Of a DNA stretch of 64,000 nt, positions 17,193 to 26,053 are shown one piece after another. The notes under the pieces are model-generated. The model searched no databases and was not told where the DNA came from. It saw only the letters and a list, made by a program, of their open reading frames with translations. How positions within the stretch are numbered: position 1 is the stretch's first letter; each line of letters starts with the position of its first letter. The DNA is from Thiobacillus sp. (lineage in GTDB: Bacteria > Pseudomonadota > Gammaproteobacteria > Burkholderiales > Thiobacillaceae), in the NCBI GenBank assembly GCA_021166845.1, contig JAJPEP010000067.1:1-64000 (forward strand). The letters are read 5' to 3'. Both the position numbers and the translations under genes were made by a program.

Positions 17193-19739
17193 ATGAGTAA
17201 AGAAGTCTCATCTACGCACACGCCGATGATGCAGCAGTACCTGGGCATCAAGGCGCGGCATCCCGACATGCTGCTGTTCTACCGCATGGGCGACTTTTAC
17301 GAGCTGTTCTTCGACGACGCCGAAAAGGCCGCGCGGCTGCTCAACATCACGCTCACCACGCGTGGCGCCTCGGCCGGCAGCCCGATCAGGATGGCCGGGG
17401 TGCCGTACCACAGCGCCGAGCAGTATCTGGCGCGGCTGCTGAAGCTGGGCGAATCGGTGGTCATCGCCGAGCAGGTGGGCGACCCCGCCACCTCCAAGGG
17501 CCCGGTCGACCGGCAGGTGGCGCGCATCGTCACGCCCGGCACGCTGACCGATTCCGGCCTGCTCGACGAGACGCGCGACACGCTGATTCTCGCCATCGCC
17601 CCGGGGACTGAATCAGTCGGCGTGGCCTGGCTCAACCTCGCCGCAGGACGCTTTCAGGTCACCGAGGTCCATTCCACTGCCCTGCCCGCCCTCCTGGCGC
17701 GGGTGCGGCCGGCGGAAATCCTCGCACCCGATGACTTTGCCTTCAACGGCGCCAATTGCGCGGTTCGCCGGCTGGCGCCGTGGCAGTTCGATCCGGGCGG
17801 GGCGCAGACCCGGCTGGCGCAGCAATTCGGCAGCCGCGATCTCGCCGGCTTCGGCGTCGCCGATCTGCGTTTGGCGATTGCTGCCGCAGGCGCCCTGCTC
17901 GACTACATCCAGACTACCCAGCGCACCGCACTGCCGCACATCCAGGCCATCCGCGCCGAGTGCGACAGCGACTACGTGCAGCTCGACGCCGCCACCCGGC
18001 GCAATCTTGAACTCACCGAAACCCTGCGCGGCGAAGCGGCACCGACGCTGCTGTCGGTGCTCGACACCACCGCCACCGGCATGGGCACGCGTTTGCTGCG
18101 CCACTGGCTGCACCATCCGTTGCGCGACCGAACTGTGCTGACGCAGCGGCGCGATGCCATCGGCGTGCTGGCCGAAGCCTCCGACGCGGCGGCGGCTATC
18201 GCCCGGCTGCTGAAAAGCTGCGCCGATGTGGAACGGATCGGCGGCCGCATCGCGCTGAAGAACGCGCGTCCGCGCGACCTGTCAGGCCTGCGCGACACCC
18301 TTGCGCTGTTGCCCGACCTCGCCGCCGCCTTGCCCGACGACCGCGCACGCCTGTCGGCGCTGCAAGACGCACTCGCTGCGCGTCCGGACCTGCACGAACT
18401 GCTCGTCCGCGCCATCCAGCCCGAGCCTGCCAGCGTGCTGCGCGAAGGCGGGGTGATTGCCGACGGCTACGACGCCGATCTCGACGAGTTGCGCGCACTG
18501 ACACGCGATGCCGGCGCGTTTTTGCTGGAACTGGAAGCGCGCGAGCGCACGCGCTCGGGCATCGGCGCCCTCAAGGTCGAATACAACAAAGTGCACGGCT
18601 TTTACATCGAGGTCAGCCGCGCGCAGTCGGAAAACGTCCCCGACGATTACCGCCGCCGCCAGACACTGAAAAACGCCGAGCGCTACATCACGCCGGAACT
18701 CAAGGCTTTCGAAGACAAGGCCTTGTCCGCGCAGGACCGCGCGCTGGCGCGCGAGAAGGCGCTGTTCGAGTCGCTGCTGGCGACGCTGACGCCGCATGTG
18801 CCGGACCTGCTGGCGATTGCCGCCGCGCTGGCCGAGGTCGACGTGCTGGCGAGCCAGGCCGAGCGCGCGGGCACGCTCCGGCTCAATGCGCCCGAATACG
18901 CCAGCGAACCCGGCATCGCCATCCGCGGCGGCCGCCATCCGGTGGTCGAAGCGCAGGTGGCGCATTTCATCGCCAACGACGTGACGCTGACCCGCAGCCG
19001 TCAGATGCTGCTGATCACCGGCCCCAACATGGGCGGCAAATCGACCTACATGCGGCAGGTGGCGCTGATCGCGCTGCTGGCCTGCTGCGGGCTGTGGGTG
19101 CCCGCCAGTTCGGCGAAAATCGGCGACGTCGACCAGATCTTCACCCGCATCGGCGCATCGGATGACCTCGCCGGCGGCCGCTCCACCTTCATGGTCGAGA
19201 TGACCGAAACCGCGCACATCCTGCACAACGCCAGCGCCAGCAGCCTGGTGCTGCTGGACGAAATCGGGCGCGGCACCTCGACCTTCGACGGCCTTGCGCT
19301 GGCGTGGGCGGTGGCGCGGCACCTGGTTAGCGCCACCCGCGCGTTCACCCTGTTCGCCACCCACTATTTCGAACTGACGCAGCTGGCGCAGGAATTCCGC
19401 CAGCTCGTCAATGTGCATCTCGACGCCAAGGAACATGGCGCCGACCTGGTGTTCCTGCACGCAGTGGAAGAAGGCCCGGCCTCGCAAAGCTATGGCATCC
19501 AGGTCGCCCGCCTGGCCGGCGTGCCCAGTCCGGTGATTCTCGCGGCGCGCCGCCACCTGCGCGAGCTTGAGGACGCGCAGCTGCGGCCCGGCCCGCAGGG
19601 CGACCTGTTCGCCGCCCACCTGCCCAACGACGATCCGCCACCGCACCCCGCGCTCGACCAGCTGCGCGAGCTCGACCCCGACACCCTCACCCCGAAGGCG
19701 GCGCTGGACATGCTGTATGCGCTGAAAGCGCATTTATGA
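17193..19739 (+). CDS. mutS: DNA mismatch repair protein MutS
   Basis: MutS recognises base mismatches and small loops and starts methyl-directed repair with MutL. The 848-residue product is full length. The mismatch-reading Phe-X-Glu is present in the N-terminal domain (RMGDFYELF), connector, lever and clamp domains follow, and the ATPase has Walker A ([11 protein letters not shown]) near residue 610, Walker B ([16 protein letters not shown]) and [11 protein letters not shown]. The track begins at TTG 17184, but the ATG at 17193 ([15 protein letters not shown]) gives the usual N-terminus. Neither has a Shine-Dalgarno sequence, and a 6-codon ORF (17180-17200) overlaps the start. The upstream neighbour is the ICE integrase, so the native leader may have been replaced. 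Confidence 0.96.
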   Translation: MSKEVSSTHTPMMQQYLGIKARHPDMLLFYRMGDFYELFFDDAEKAARLLNITLTTRGASAGSPIRMAGVPYHSAEQYLARLLKLGESVVIAEQVGDPATSKGPVDRQVARIVTPGTLTDSGLLDETRDTLILAIAPGTESVGVAWLNLAAGRFQVTEVHSTALPALLARVRPAEILAPDDFAFNGANCAVRRLAPWQFDPGGAQTRLAQQFGSRDLAGFGVADLRLAIAAAGALLDYIQTTQRTALPHIQAIRAECDSDYVQLDAATRRNLELTETLRGEAAPTLLSVLDTTATGMGTRLLRHWLHHPLRDRTVLTQRRDAIGVLAEASDAAAAIARLLKSCADVERIGGRIALKNARPRDLSGLRDTLALLPDLAAALPDDRARLSALQDALAARPDLHELLVRAIQPEPASVLREGGVIADGYDADLDELRALTRDAGAFLLELEARERTRSGIGALKVEYNKVHGFYIEVSRAQSENVPDDYRRRQTLKNAERYITPELKAFEDKALSAQDRALAREKALFESLLATLTPHVPDLLAIAAALAEVDVLASQAERAGTLRLNAPEYASEPGIAIRGGRHPVVEAQVAHFIANDVTLTRSRQMLLITGPNMGGKSTYMRQVALIALLACCGLWVPASSAKIGDVDQIFTRIGASDDLAGGRSTFMVEMTETAHILHNASASSLVLLDEIGRGTSTFDGLALAWAVARHLVSATRAFTLFATHYFELTQLAQEFRQLVNVHLDAKEHGADLVFLHAVEEGPASQSYGIQVARLAGVPSPVILAARRHLRELEDAQLRPGPQGDLFAAHLPNDDPPPHPALDQLRELDPDTLTPKAALDMLYALKAHL

Positions 19740-19773
19740 AGCCAGGCGCATTAAAAGCGCTTACGGATACCGC

Positions 19774-20046
19774 ATGATGAAAACGCTACGCCTCGACACA
19801 GCCGAACTGGGCATCGACTTCAATGCCGCGTTGAAACTGGCGACGGCCATCGCCCGGCAGCAGCTGGGCGACGACGCCATGTTGCTGAGCTGGCACGACC
19901 GCGAGCGCGATCTCGAATCGCCGGCGGGGGTGAGCGAATGTCACGAAGGCTGCGCCACCAAGGGATCGTGGGACTATGCGAAGAACCGCGGGGCGCGGCT
20001 GGCGGTGGCGTTCGATGACGGGCGGTTTACGTTCTGCTTCCTGTAA
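19774..20046 (+). CDS. Small conserved protein, AF1514/DUF5619-like
   Basis: This 90-residue soluble protein contains a conserved central block LSWHDRERDLESPAG then SECHEGCATKGSWDYAKNRGARL, with two cysteines in a CxxxC arrangement. It resembles the AF1514 (DUF5619) family of small, uncharacterised proteins. The CxxxC plus nearby histidines could bind a metal, but this is conjecture. It follows mutS by 34 bp in the same direction. Two start methionines are adjacent (19774, 19777). No specific function can be given. Confidence 0.65.
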   Translation: MMKTLRLDTAELGIDFNAALKLATAIARQQLGDDAMLLSWHDRERDLESPAGVSECHEGCATKGSWDYAKNRGARLAVAFDDGRFTFCFL

Positions 20047-20225
20047 GGGCGGCCCCCGATCGGACTCCCGCACCCGATGGGATTGCGGTAAGGTTCTTAT
20101 TGCCGATCTTGACGAAAAAACACTGGCCATGTGCGGGTGGTGCGCAGCATCCCCGCATCGCTACGCTTGATCCCCCCAACTGTTCCCGGTAGTTTACCGG
20201 CACCCCGTATCGATAAGATCGCCTG

Positions 20226-22166
20226 ATGGTCACCCTCACTCAAAAGCTTGGCGCCAAGATCGTCAACATCCTGATCTTTTTCTTTTTCGTTGCGCTCGCC
20301 GCGATCGGCATGACCCTCTATATTTCCTGGCAACTGGAAGGCGCCGGCGCGGCGATCAACGATGCCGGCAGCGCGCGCATGCGCTCCTACCGCATCGCCT
20401 ACCTGCTGTCGCAAAGCACCCATGAAAACACCGACACCGCCGTGATCGAGGCCCAAATCCTCAAGGAAATCGGTTTGTTCGAATCCACCCTGCGCACACT
20501 GGAAGAAGGCAATCAGGCGCGGCCGCTGTTCCTGCCTAAGGAGCAGGAAGTGCGACGGCAAATGAAGCTTCTGCACCAGGAATGGGAGGAACGGATGAAG
20601 CCGCTGATCCTTGAAATCATGAACAGCGAAAGGGCGGCAGGCCAATTGACGCTCATTACCGCCTACCAGCCGGCGCTGGTGAATTTCGTCAGCATGGTGA
20701 ACCATCTTGTGCTGATGGTGGAGGAAAGCAATACCCGCAACACCGCCCTGCTGCGCTCATTCCAGATCAGCCTGGTGGTGCTGTCGATGGTCGGCACCCT
20801 CGTTCTGATCTATCTGTTCTTCGTGATGGTGATCCGGCCGGTGACCAAGCTGCAGGACGGCATTCAGCGCATGGCGGCAGCCGATTTCAGCGTGCGCCTG
20901 CCGGTGCAAAGCCAGGATGAATTCGGCGCGCTCGCCGACGGCTTCAACCAGATGGCGGACCGGCTGCAAAATCTTTATGGCACGCTGGAAGAACGGGTGC
21001 AGGAAAAAACCAGGAGCCTTGAAGACAAAAACCAGGAACTGGCAATATTGTATGAATTCGCTGCCTTCCTCAACAAACCGGCCTCGGTGGAAGACCTGTG
21101 CCGCGGCGTGCTGAAGAAGCTGATTGGCGTCCTTGCAGCGCAGGGCGGGCTGGTGCGTCTGGTGGCGCCGAATTCGAATGCCCTGCATATCATCATTCAT
21201 GAAGGGGTGTCGGAGGCATTCGCCAAGGAGGAGGCATGCCTGACCCTGGGCGAATGCCTCTGCGGCGAATCGGCTCGGGATGGCACACCGATATCTTGGG
21301 ACCTGAATATCGAAACGCCGCGTCCAACATTGCAACGTTGCAGGCGCGACGGATTCCAGTCGGTTTCCGCCATCCCGATCCGTTCCAAGAAGCAGGTGCT
21401 GGGCATCTTCAACCTTTTCTTCCACAAGCCACAAGTATTCGACAGCCATGAAATCCTGCTGCTCGAAACCATCGGACAGCACCTCGGCATCGCAATCGAG
21501 AACCAGCGCCTGGTTTCGCGAGAGAAGGAAATGGCGGTGTCGGAGGAACGCAATCTGATCGCGCAGGAACTGCACGACAGCATCGCCCAGTCTCTCGCCT
21601 TCCTGAACATTCAGGTGCAGATGCTGGCGGACTCGCTCCATCGCGGCAACGACACCGAGGCCATGGAAGGCCTGGCGCAGATTCGCGAGGGGGTGCAGGA
21701 AAGCTATGACGTCGTGCGCGAGTTGCTGGTGCACTTCCGCACCCGGGTGGAACATGCCGACCTGGCTGGCGCAGTCGCCAGCGCGCTGGAAAAATTCGAG
21801 GGCCAGACCGGGATCAAGACCAGCTTCCGGCAGCGTGGCGGCGGCGCGCCCCTGGAACCGGAATATGTGATCCAGTTGCTGCACATCATCCAGGAAGCCC
21901 TGTCCAATGTACGCAAACACGCCCAGGCTACGCAGGTTGACGTTGACATCGAGCAAAATGAGGAATATCGCATTGTCGTCACCGACAACGGCCGGGGATT
22001 CGACTCCAGCCCGAAACCCGGCGTCGATGAAGAACAGCATGTCGGACTCAAGATCATGAAGGAAAGAGCCCACCGCATCGGCGCGCAGCTGACGATTGCC
22101 TCCCGGCAGGGGGAAGGCACGCGCGTATCCCTGACGCTCACCAAACAACCCAAAGGAACGGCATGA
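20226..22166 (+). CDS. narX: Nitrate/nitrite sensor histidine kinase NarX
   Basis: This membrane-bound sensor kinase has 646 residues. An N-terminal transmembrane helix (about 12-34) is followed by a periplasmic helical bundle with the nitrate-binding P-box-like segment NDAGSARMRSYRIAYLL. A second membrane helix (about 178-200), HAMP (MVIRPVTKLQDGIQRM), coiled linker and GAF-type domain (about 270-420) come next. The HisKA_3 dimerisation domain with His450 (AQELHDSIAQSL) and an HATPase domain (EALSNVRKHA, DNGRGF) complete it. It overlaps narL by 4 bp and lies upstream of the nar transport and reductase genes it should regulate. The 179 bp before it show no clear promoter. Confidence 0.93.
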   Translation: MVTLTQKLGAKIVNILIFFFFVALAAIGMTLYISWQLEGAGAAINDAGSARMRSYRIAYLLSQSTHENTDTAVIEAQILKEIGLFESTLRTLEEGNQARPLFLPKEQEVRRQMKLLHQEWEERMKPLILEIMNSERAAGQLTLITAYQPALVNFVSMVNHLVLMVEESNTRNTALLRSFQISLVVLSMVGTLVLIYLFFVMVIRPVTKLQDGIQRMAAADFSVRLPVQSQDEFGALADGFNQMADRLQNLYGTLEERVQEKTRSLEDKNQELAILYEFAAFLNKPASVEDLCRGVLKKLIGVLAAQGGLVRLVAPNSNALHIIIHEGVSEAFAKEEACLTLGECLCGESARDGTPISWDLNIETPRPTLQRCRRDGFQSVSAIPIRSKKQVLGIFNLFFHKPQVFDSHEILLLETIGQHLGIAIENQRLVSREKEMAVSEERNLIAQELHDSIAQSLAFLNIQVQMLADSLHRGNDTEAMEGLAQIREGVQESYDVVRELLVHFRTRVEHADLAGAVASALEKFEGQTGIKTSFRQRGGGAPLEPEYVIQLLHIIQEALSNVRKHAQATQVDVDIEQNEEYRIVVTDNGRGFDSSPKPGVDEEQHVGLKIMKERAHRIGAQLTIASRQGEGTRVSLTLTKQPKGTA

Positions 22167-22822
22167 GCCACCCGATTCGCATATTGATCGTCGACGACCA
22201 CACCCTGTTCAGGAGCGGCATCAAGGCGCTGCTGCAACGGCAGGACGATTTCGAGGTGGTGGGCGAGGCCGGCGACGGCCTGGAGGGACTGAAACGCGCC
22301 AAATCCCTCCAGCCCGACGTGGTGCTGCTCGACCTGCACATGCCGGGCATCGGCGGGCGCGAAGCGGTCAAGCTGCTGTCCGAGGAAGTGCCGGCATGCA
22401 ACGTGCTGCTGCTGACCGTATCGGAAGACGCCGAAGACCTGATCGAAACGATCCGCGCCGGCGCCCGCGGCTATTTGCTGAAGAACATCGAGACCGATTT
22501 TCTGCTGAACGCCATTCGCTCCGCCGCGCGCGGTGAGTCGGTGGTGTCGCCGCAGATGACCGGCAAGCTGATGATGGGCGTCCGCATGGGCAAGGAAGGC
22601 GTCGCCCAGGAGGACGACAGGGAAAAACTCAGCCCGCGCGAAAAGGACATCATCGCCCTGCTCGCCAAGGGCGTAAGCAACAAGGAAATGGCGCACACCC
22701 TCAACGTGGCGGAGAGCACCATCAAGATCCACGTTCAGAACATTCTCAAGAAGCTACACCTCACCAGCCGGGTGCAGGCGGCGGTCTATGCCGTGGAACA
22801 CGGCCTCGTGCAGAAGGACTGA
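22163..22822 (+). CDS. narL: Nitrate-responsive response regulator NarL
   Basis: This 219-residue NarL/FixJ-type response regulator has a receiver domain with acidic pocket Asp11/Asp12 (LIVDDHTLF), phosphoacceptor Asp57 (VVLLDLHMPG) and the conserved Lys in GYLLKNIE. The C-terminal LuxR-type HTH is LSPREKDIIALLAKGVSNKE...ESTIKIHVQNILKKL. It is translationally coupled to narX (ATGA), its expected kinase. By analogy with E. coli NarL it would bind TACYYMT heptamers near the nar promoters. One such heptamer lies in the narL-narK1 gap. Confidence 0.93.
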   Translation: MSHPIRILIVDDHTLFRSGIKALLQRQDDFEVVGEAGDGLEGLKRAKSLQPDVVLLDLHMPGIGGREAVKLLSEEVPACNVLLLTVSEDAEDLIETIRAGARGYLLKNIETDFLLNAIRSAARGESVVSPQMTGKLMMGVRMGKEGVAQEDDREKLSPREKDIIALLAKGVSNKEMAHTLNVAESTIKIHVQNILKKLHLTSRVQAAVYAVEHGLVQKD

Positions 22823-22924
22823 AACCGGACACCGGCTTTCTGGCACATTGCATCATGGCGCGCATCCCCTGCCCACCCGCCGGACGACCCTCCAGTCCCG
22901 GCCCAACCGGACCCATCCCCCAAA

Positions 22925-22931
22925 AGGAGTA
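22925..22931 (-). promoter_or_regulatory. Possible NarL heptamer upstream of narK1
   Basis: AGGAGTA on the + strand is the reverse complement of TACTCCT and fits the NarL heptamer TACYYMT. It lies about 160 bp before narK1 in the 266-bp gap after narL. It is a single site and a 7-base degenerate motif, so it could be chance. I did not find a convincing FNR box (TTGAT-N4-ATCAA) in the same gap. Confidence 0.25.
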
Positions 22932-23088
22932 TCCCGCCCGGCCTAAATAACTAGACGCGCCAGCCAGATGGCGGAGCGGGCAATTGTTCTTTTTATCCCG
23001 CAAAATCGGCAGTCCTGCCTATATGTCACAGCGCGGTAAGAAATTATCCTTCCCACCAATGATTTAACCAAACCAGTGGGAGGACAGC

Positions 23089-24351
23089 ATGGCTACGCAG
23101 CAATACAAGGCATGGTCCGTGGTGACGGCAAGCACGATTGCGTTCACCGTCTGTTTCATGATCTGGATGATGTTTGCCGTGATCGGCATTCCCATCAAGA
23201 AAATGCTCGACCTCAACGAGACCCAGTTCGGTCTCCTGGTGGCGATGCCGGTGCTCACCGGCTCCCTGATCCGGCTGCCGCTGGGGATGTGGACCGACAA
23301 ATTCGGCGGACGCATCGTGTTTTTCATCCTGATGCTGTCCACCGTCATCCCGATCTGGATGATTTCCCACGCCACCGAGTACTGGCATTTCCTCTTTACC
23401 AGCCTGTTCGTCGGCGTTGCAGGCGGCTCGTTCACCGTGGGCATCGCCTACTGCGCGCGCTGGTTCCCCAAGGAACGCCAGGGCCTGGCCATGGGCATTT
23501 TCGGCGCCGGCAACACCGGCGCGGCGGTGACCAAGCTGGTGGCTCCGCTCATTGTGGTGGGCTACGGCTGGACGATGGTGCCGAAGGTTTATGCGGTCTT
23601 GATGCTGGTTACCGCCATCCTGTTCTGGTTCTTTACCTTCTCCGACCCCGGCCACAAGGTGGGCAAGAGCGTCACCATTCGCGAGCAGCTCGCCGCCTTC
23701 AAGGACCCCAAGGTATGGAAATTGAGCCAGTACTATTCCATCGTGTTCGGCGGTTACGTTGCCCTGGCGCTGTGGATGACCAAGTACTACGTTTCCGAAT
23801 ACGGCTTCGATCTCAAGACCGCCGCCTTGCTGGCCGCGGCCTTCAGCATTCCGGGCGGCGTGCTGCGCGCGATCGGCGGCCACTTCTCCGACAAGTTCGG
23901 CGCCCACACCATTACCTGGTGGGTGCTGTGGGTGTCGCTGGCTTGCCTGTTCTTCCTGTCCTACCCGCAGACCGAATTCACCATCCATACCGTGACCGGC
24001 CCTGCCACATTCCACGTGGGGCTCGGCCCCACCGCCTTCACCATCATCATGTTCACCCTGGGTATCGCCTTTGCAATCGGCAAGGCGTCGGTCTTCAAGT
24101 ACATTTCCGACGATTACCCCAAAAACATCGGCGTGATCTCCGGCGTGGTGGGACTGGCGGGCGGTCTGGGCGGCTTCTTCATGCCGATCATGTTCGGCGC
24201 GCTGGTCGACCTGACGGGCATCCGCTCCTCCGCCTTCATGCTGATGTTCGGCATCGTATGGGTGTCCCTGATGTGGATGTACTGGACCGAGGTCAGGCCG
24301 CTTGACCGGGTGCGCTATAAGAAGCCCCAAGCACTGGATACGCCGGAATAA
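23089..24351 (+). CDS. narK1: MFS nitrate/nitrite transporter NarK1
   Basis: This is a twelve-helix major facilitator superfamily nitrate transporter of 420 residues in the inner membrane. The nitrate-porter signatures are visible: GVAGGSFTVGIAYCARWFPK in helix 4-5 and the second half motif GVVGLAGGLGGFFMPIMFG. A conserved cytoplasmic-loop motif follows helix 2 (RLPLGMWTDKFGGR). GTGGGAGGACAGC precedes the ATG. It is the first of two tandem NarK homologues; in denitrifiers the shorter NarK1 type is usually assigned nitrate/proton symport, which starts nitrate uptake. That division of labour is inferred, not shown. Confidence 0.9.
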   Translation: MATQQYKAWSVVTASTIAFTVCFMIWMMFAVIGIPIKKMLDLNETQFGLLVAMPVLTGSLIRLPLGMWTDKFGGRIVFFILMLSTVIPIWMISHATEYWHFLFTSLFVGVAGGSFTVGIAYCARWFPKERQGLAMGIFGAGNTGAAVTKLVAPLIVVGYGWTMVPKVYAVLMLVTAILFWFFTFSDPGHKVGKSVTIREQLAAFKDPKVWKLSQYYSIVFGGYVALALWMTKYYVSEYGFDLKTAALLAAAFSIPGGVLRAIGGHFSDKFGAHTITWWVLWVSLACLFFLSYPQTEFTIHTVTGPATFHVGLGPTAFTIIMFTLGIAFAIGKASVFKYISDDYPKNIGVISGVVGLAGGLGGFFMPIMFGALVDLTGIRSSAFMLMFGIVWVSLMWMYWTEVRPLDRVRYKKPQALDTPE

Positions 24352-24386
24352 GCAGCACTTTTAAATAATCTAAGGAGGTTTGAGAA

Positions 24387-25994
24387 ATGTCGATCAACAT
24401 CAAGGAATGGGATGTGGAGAACCAGAAGTTCTGGGAAGCCACCGGCAAGAAAATTGCCAACCGCAACCTGTGGATTTCCATCCCCAGCCTTCTGCTTGGC
24501 TTCGCCATCTGGCTGATGTGGGGCATCATCACGGTGCAGATGCTGAACCTGGGCTTCCCGTTCGAGCCTGACCAGCTGTTCACCCTGACCGCCATCGCCG
24601 GCCTGGCGGGCGCCACCCTGAGGATCCCCGCTTCATTCTTCATCCGTATCGCCGGCGGCCGCAACACCATTTTCCTGACCACTGCGCTGCTGATGATTCC
24701 AGCCATCGGCACCGGCCTCGCCCTTCAGGACAAAACCACGCCGCTGTGGGTGTTCCAGCTGATGGCGCTGCTGTCCGGCATTGGCGGCGGCAACTTCGCC
24801 TGCTCGATGTCCAACATCAGCACCTTCTTCCCGAAACGCCTGCAGGGCACGGCGCTCGGCCTCAACGCCGGCCTCGGCAACTTCGGCGTCACCACCATGC
24901 AGGTCCTGATCCCGCTGGTGATGACCGCCGGCATATTCGGTGCGCTGGGGGGCGAACCGATGACCCTGATCAAGGACAGCGGCTGGATTCTCGGCAAGAT
25001 CCTGGCCGGCACGCCCACCTATATCCAGAACGCCGGCTTTGTCTGGCTGCTGGCGCTGGTGCCGCTGGCCTTCCTCGGCTTCTTCGGCATGAACAACCTG
25101 ATGCCGATTTCTCCCAACATCGGCTCGACGATCTCCGCCTTCATCAAGATCCTGTGGCTCTACGGCCTGGCTTTCGTGACCGCCGGCGTGGGCCTGTACC
25201 TGTACCTCCCGGCGCCGACCGGCCTGGGCCTGTTGAACATGTGGGTGGCCTTGCCCCTGATCATGGTCGGCACGCTGTTCGTGATGAAGCTCGCTGCGTT
25301 CGGCGAAATGAAGGCGAACATCGCCAAGCAATTCGCCATCTTCAGCAACAAGCACACCTGGTCCATGACCGTGCTGTATGTGCTGACCTTCGGTTCGTTC
25401 ATCGGCTTCTCGATGGCCCTGCCCCTTGCCATCACGGTGATCTTCGGCTTCCAGCATGAGCTTGTGGACGGCGTGATGACCCACACCACCAAAAACCCCA
25501 ACGCCGTGTCGGCACTCACCTACGCCTGGATCGGCCCCTTCGTCGGCGCGCTGATCCGCCCGGTGGGCGGCTGGATTTCCGACAAGGTGGGCGGTTCCAT
25601 CGTGACCCAGCTGATTTCCGTCGTCATGGTGGTGGCCTCCGCGGCAACCGGCTACGTGATGTTCCTGGCCTACAACTCCGCCACGCCTGAACAGTATTTC
25701 GTGATCTTCATGGTGCTGTTCGTGGTGCTGTTCGCCGCTTCCGGCATCGGCAACGGATCGACCTTCCGCACCGTGGGCGTGATCTTCGACCGCGTGCAGG
25801 CAGGCCCGGTGCTGGGCTGGACTTCCGCCGTGGCGGCTTACGGTTCCTTCATCGCCCCGGTCGTGATCGGCGCGCAGATCAAGGCCGGCACCCCGCAAAA
25901 CGCGATGTACGGCTTCGCCATATTTTATGCCCTGTGTCTGATCCTGAACTGGTGGTTCTACCTGCGGCCAGGTTCTGAAATCAAGAATCCGTGA
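24387..25994 (+). CDS. narK2: MFS nitrate/nitrite antiporter NarK2
   Basis: This second NarK homologue has 535 residues, with signatures ALLSGIGGGNFACSMSNIS and LQGTALGLNAGLGNFGV. It is about 115 residues longer than NarK1 next to it; the extra length lies mainly in longer loops around GGEPMTLIKDSGWILGK and between later helices. NarK2-type proteins exchange nitrate in for nitrite out during steady respiration. The start has a near-consensus TAAGGAGG ribosome binding site. It is 35 bp after narK1 and 59 bp before narG, so probably part of one transcript. Confidence 0.9.
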   Translation: MSINIKEWDVENQKFWEATGKKIANRNLWISIPSLLLGFAIWLMWGIITVQMLNLGFPFEPDQLFTLTAIAGLAGATLRIPASFFIRIAGGRNTIFLTTALLMIPAIGTGLALQDKTTPLWVFQLMALLSGIGGGNFACSMSNISTFFPKRLQGTALGLNAGLGNFGVTTMQVLIPLVMTAGIFGALGGEPMTLIKDSGWILGKILAGTPTYIQNAGFVWLLALVPLAFLGFFGMNNLMPISPNIGSTISAFIKILWLYGLAFVTAGVGLYLYLPAPTGLGLLNMWVALPLIMVGTLFVMKLAAFGEMKANIAKQFAIFSNKHTWSMTVLYVLTFGSFIGFSMALPLAITVIFGFQHELVDGVMTHTTKNPNAVSALTYAWIGPFVGALIRPVGGWISDKVGGSIVTQLISVVMVVASAATGYVMFLAYNSATPEQYFVIFMVLFVVLFAASGIGNGSTFRTVGVIFDRVQAGPVLGWTSAVAAYGSFIAPVVIGAQIKAGTPQNAMYGFAIFYALCLILNWWFYLRPGSEIKNP

Positions 25995-26053
25995 CACCCG
26001 AAACATCCGTGAATGAAACAGCGCAATCGAATTAACACGATAGGAATTATGAA

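Noticed and set aside
22823-23088. FNR box upstream of narK1
   Set aside because: An FNR site would be expected, but no TTGAT-N4-ATCAA match with both half-sites was found; the nearest candidates match only one half.
24387-25994. Fusion or frameshift in the longer NarK2
   Set aside because: The frame is continuous with good nitrate-porter signatures in both halves; the extra length lies in loops.
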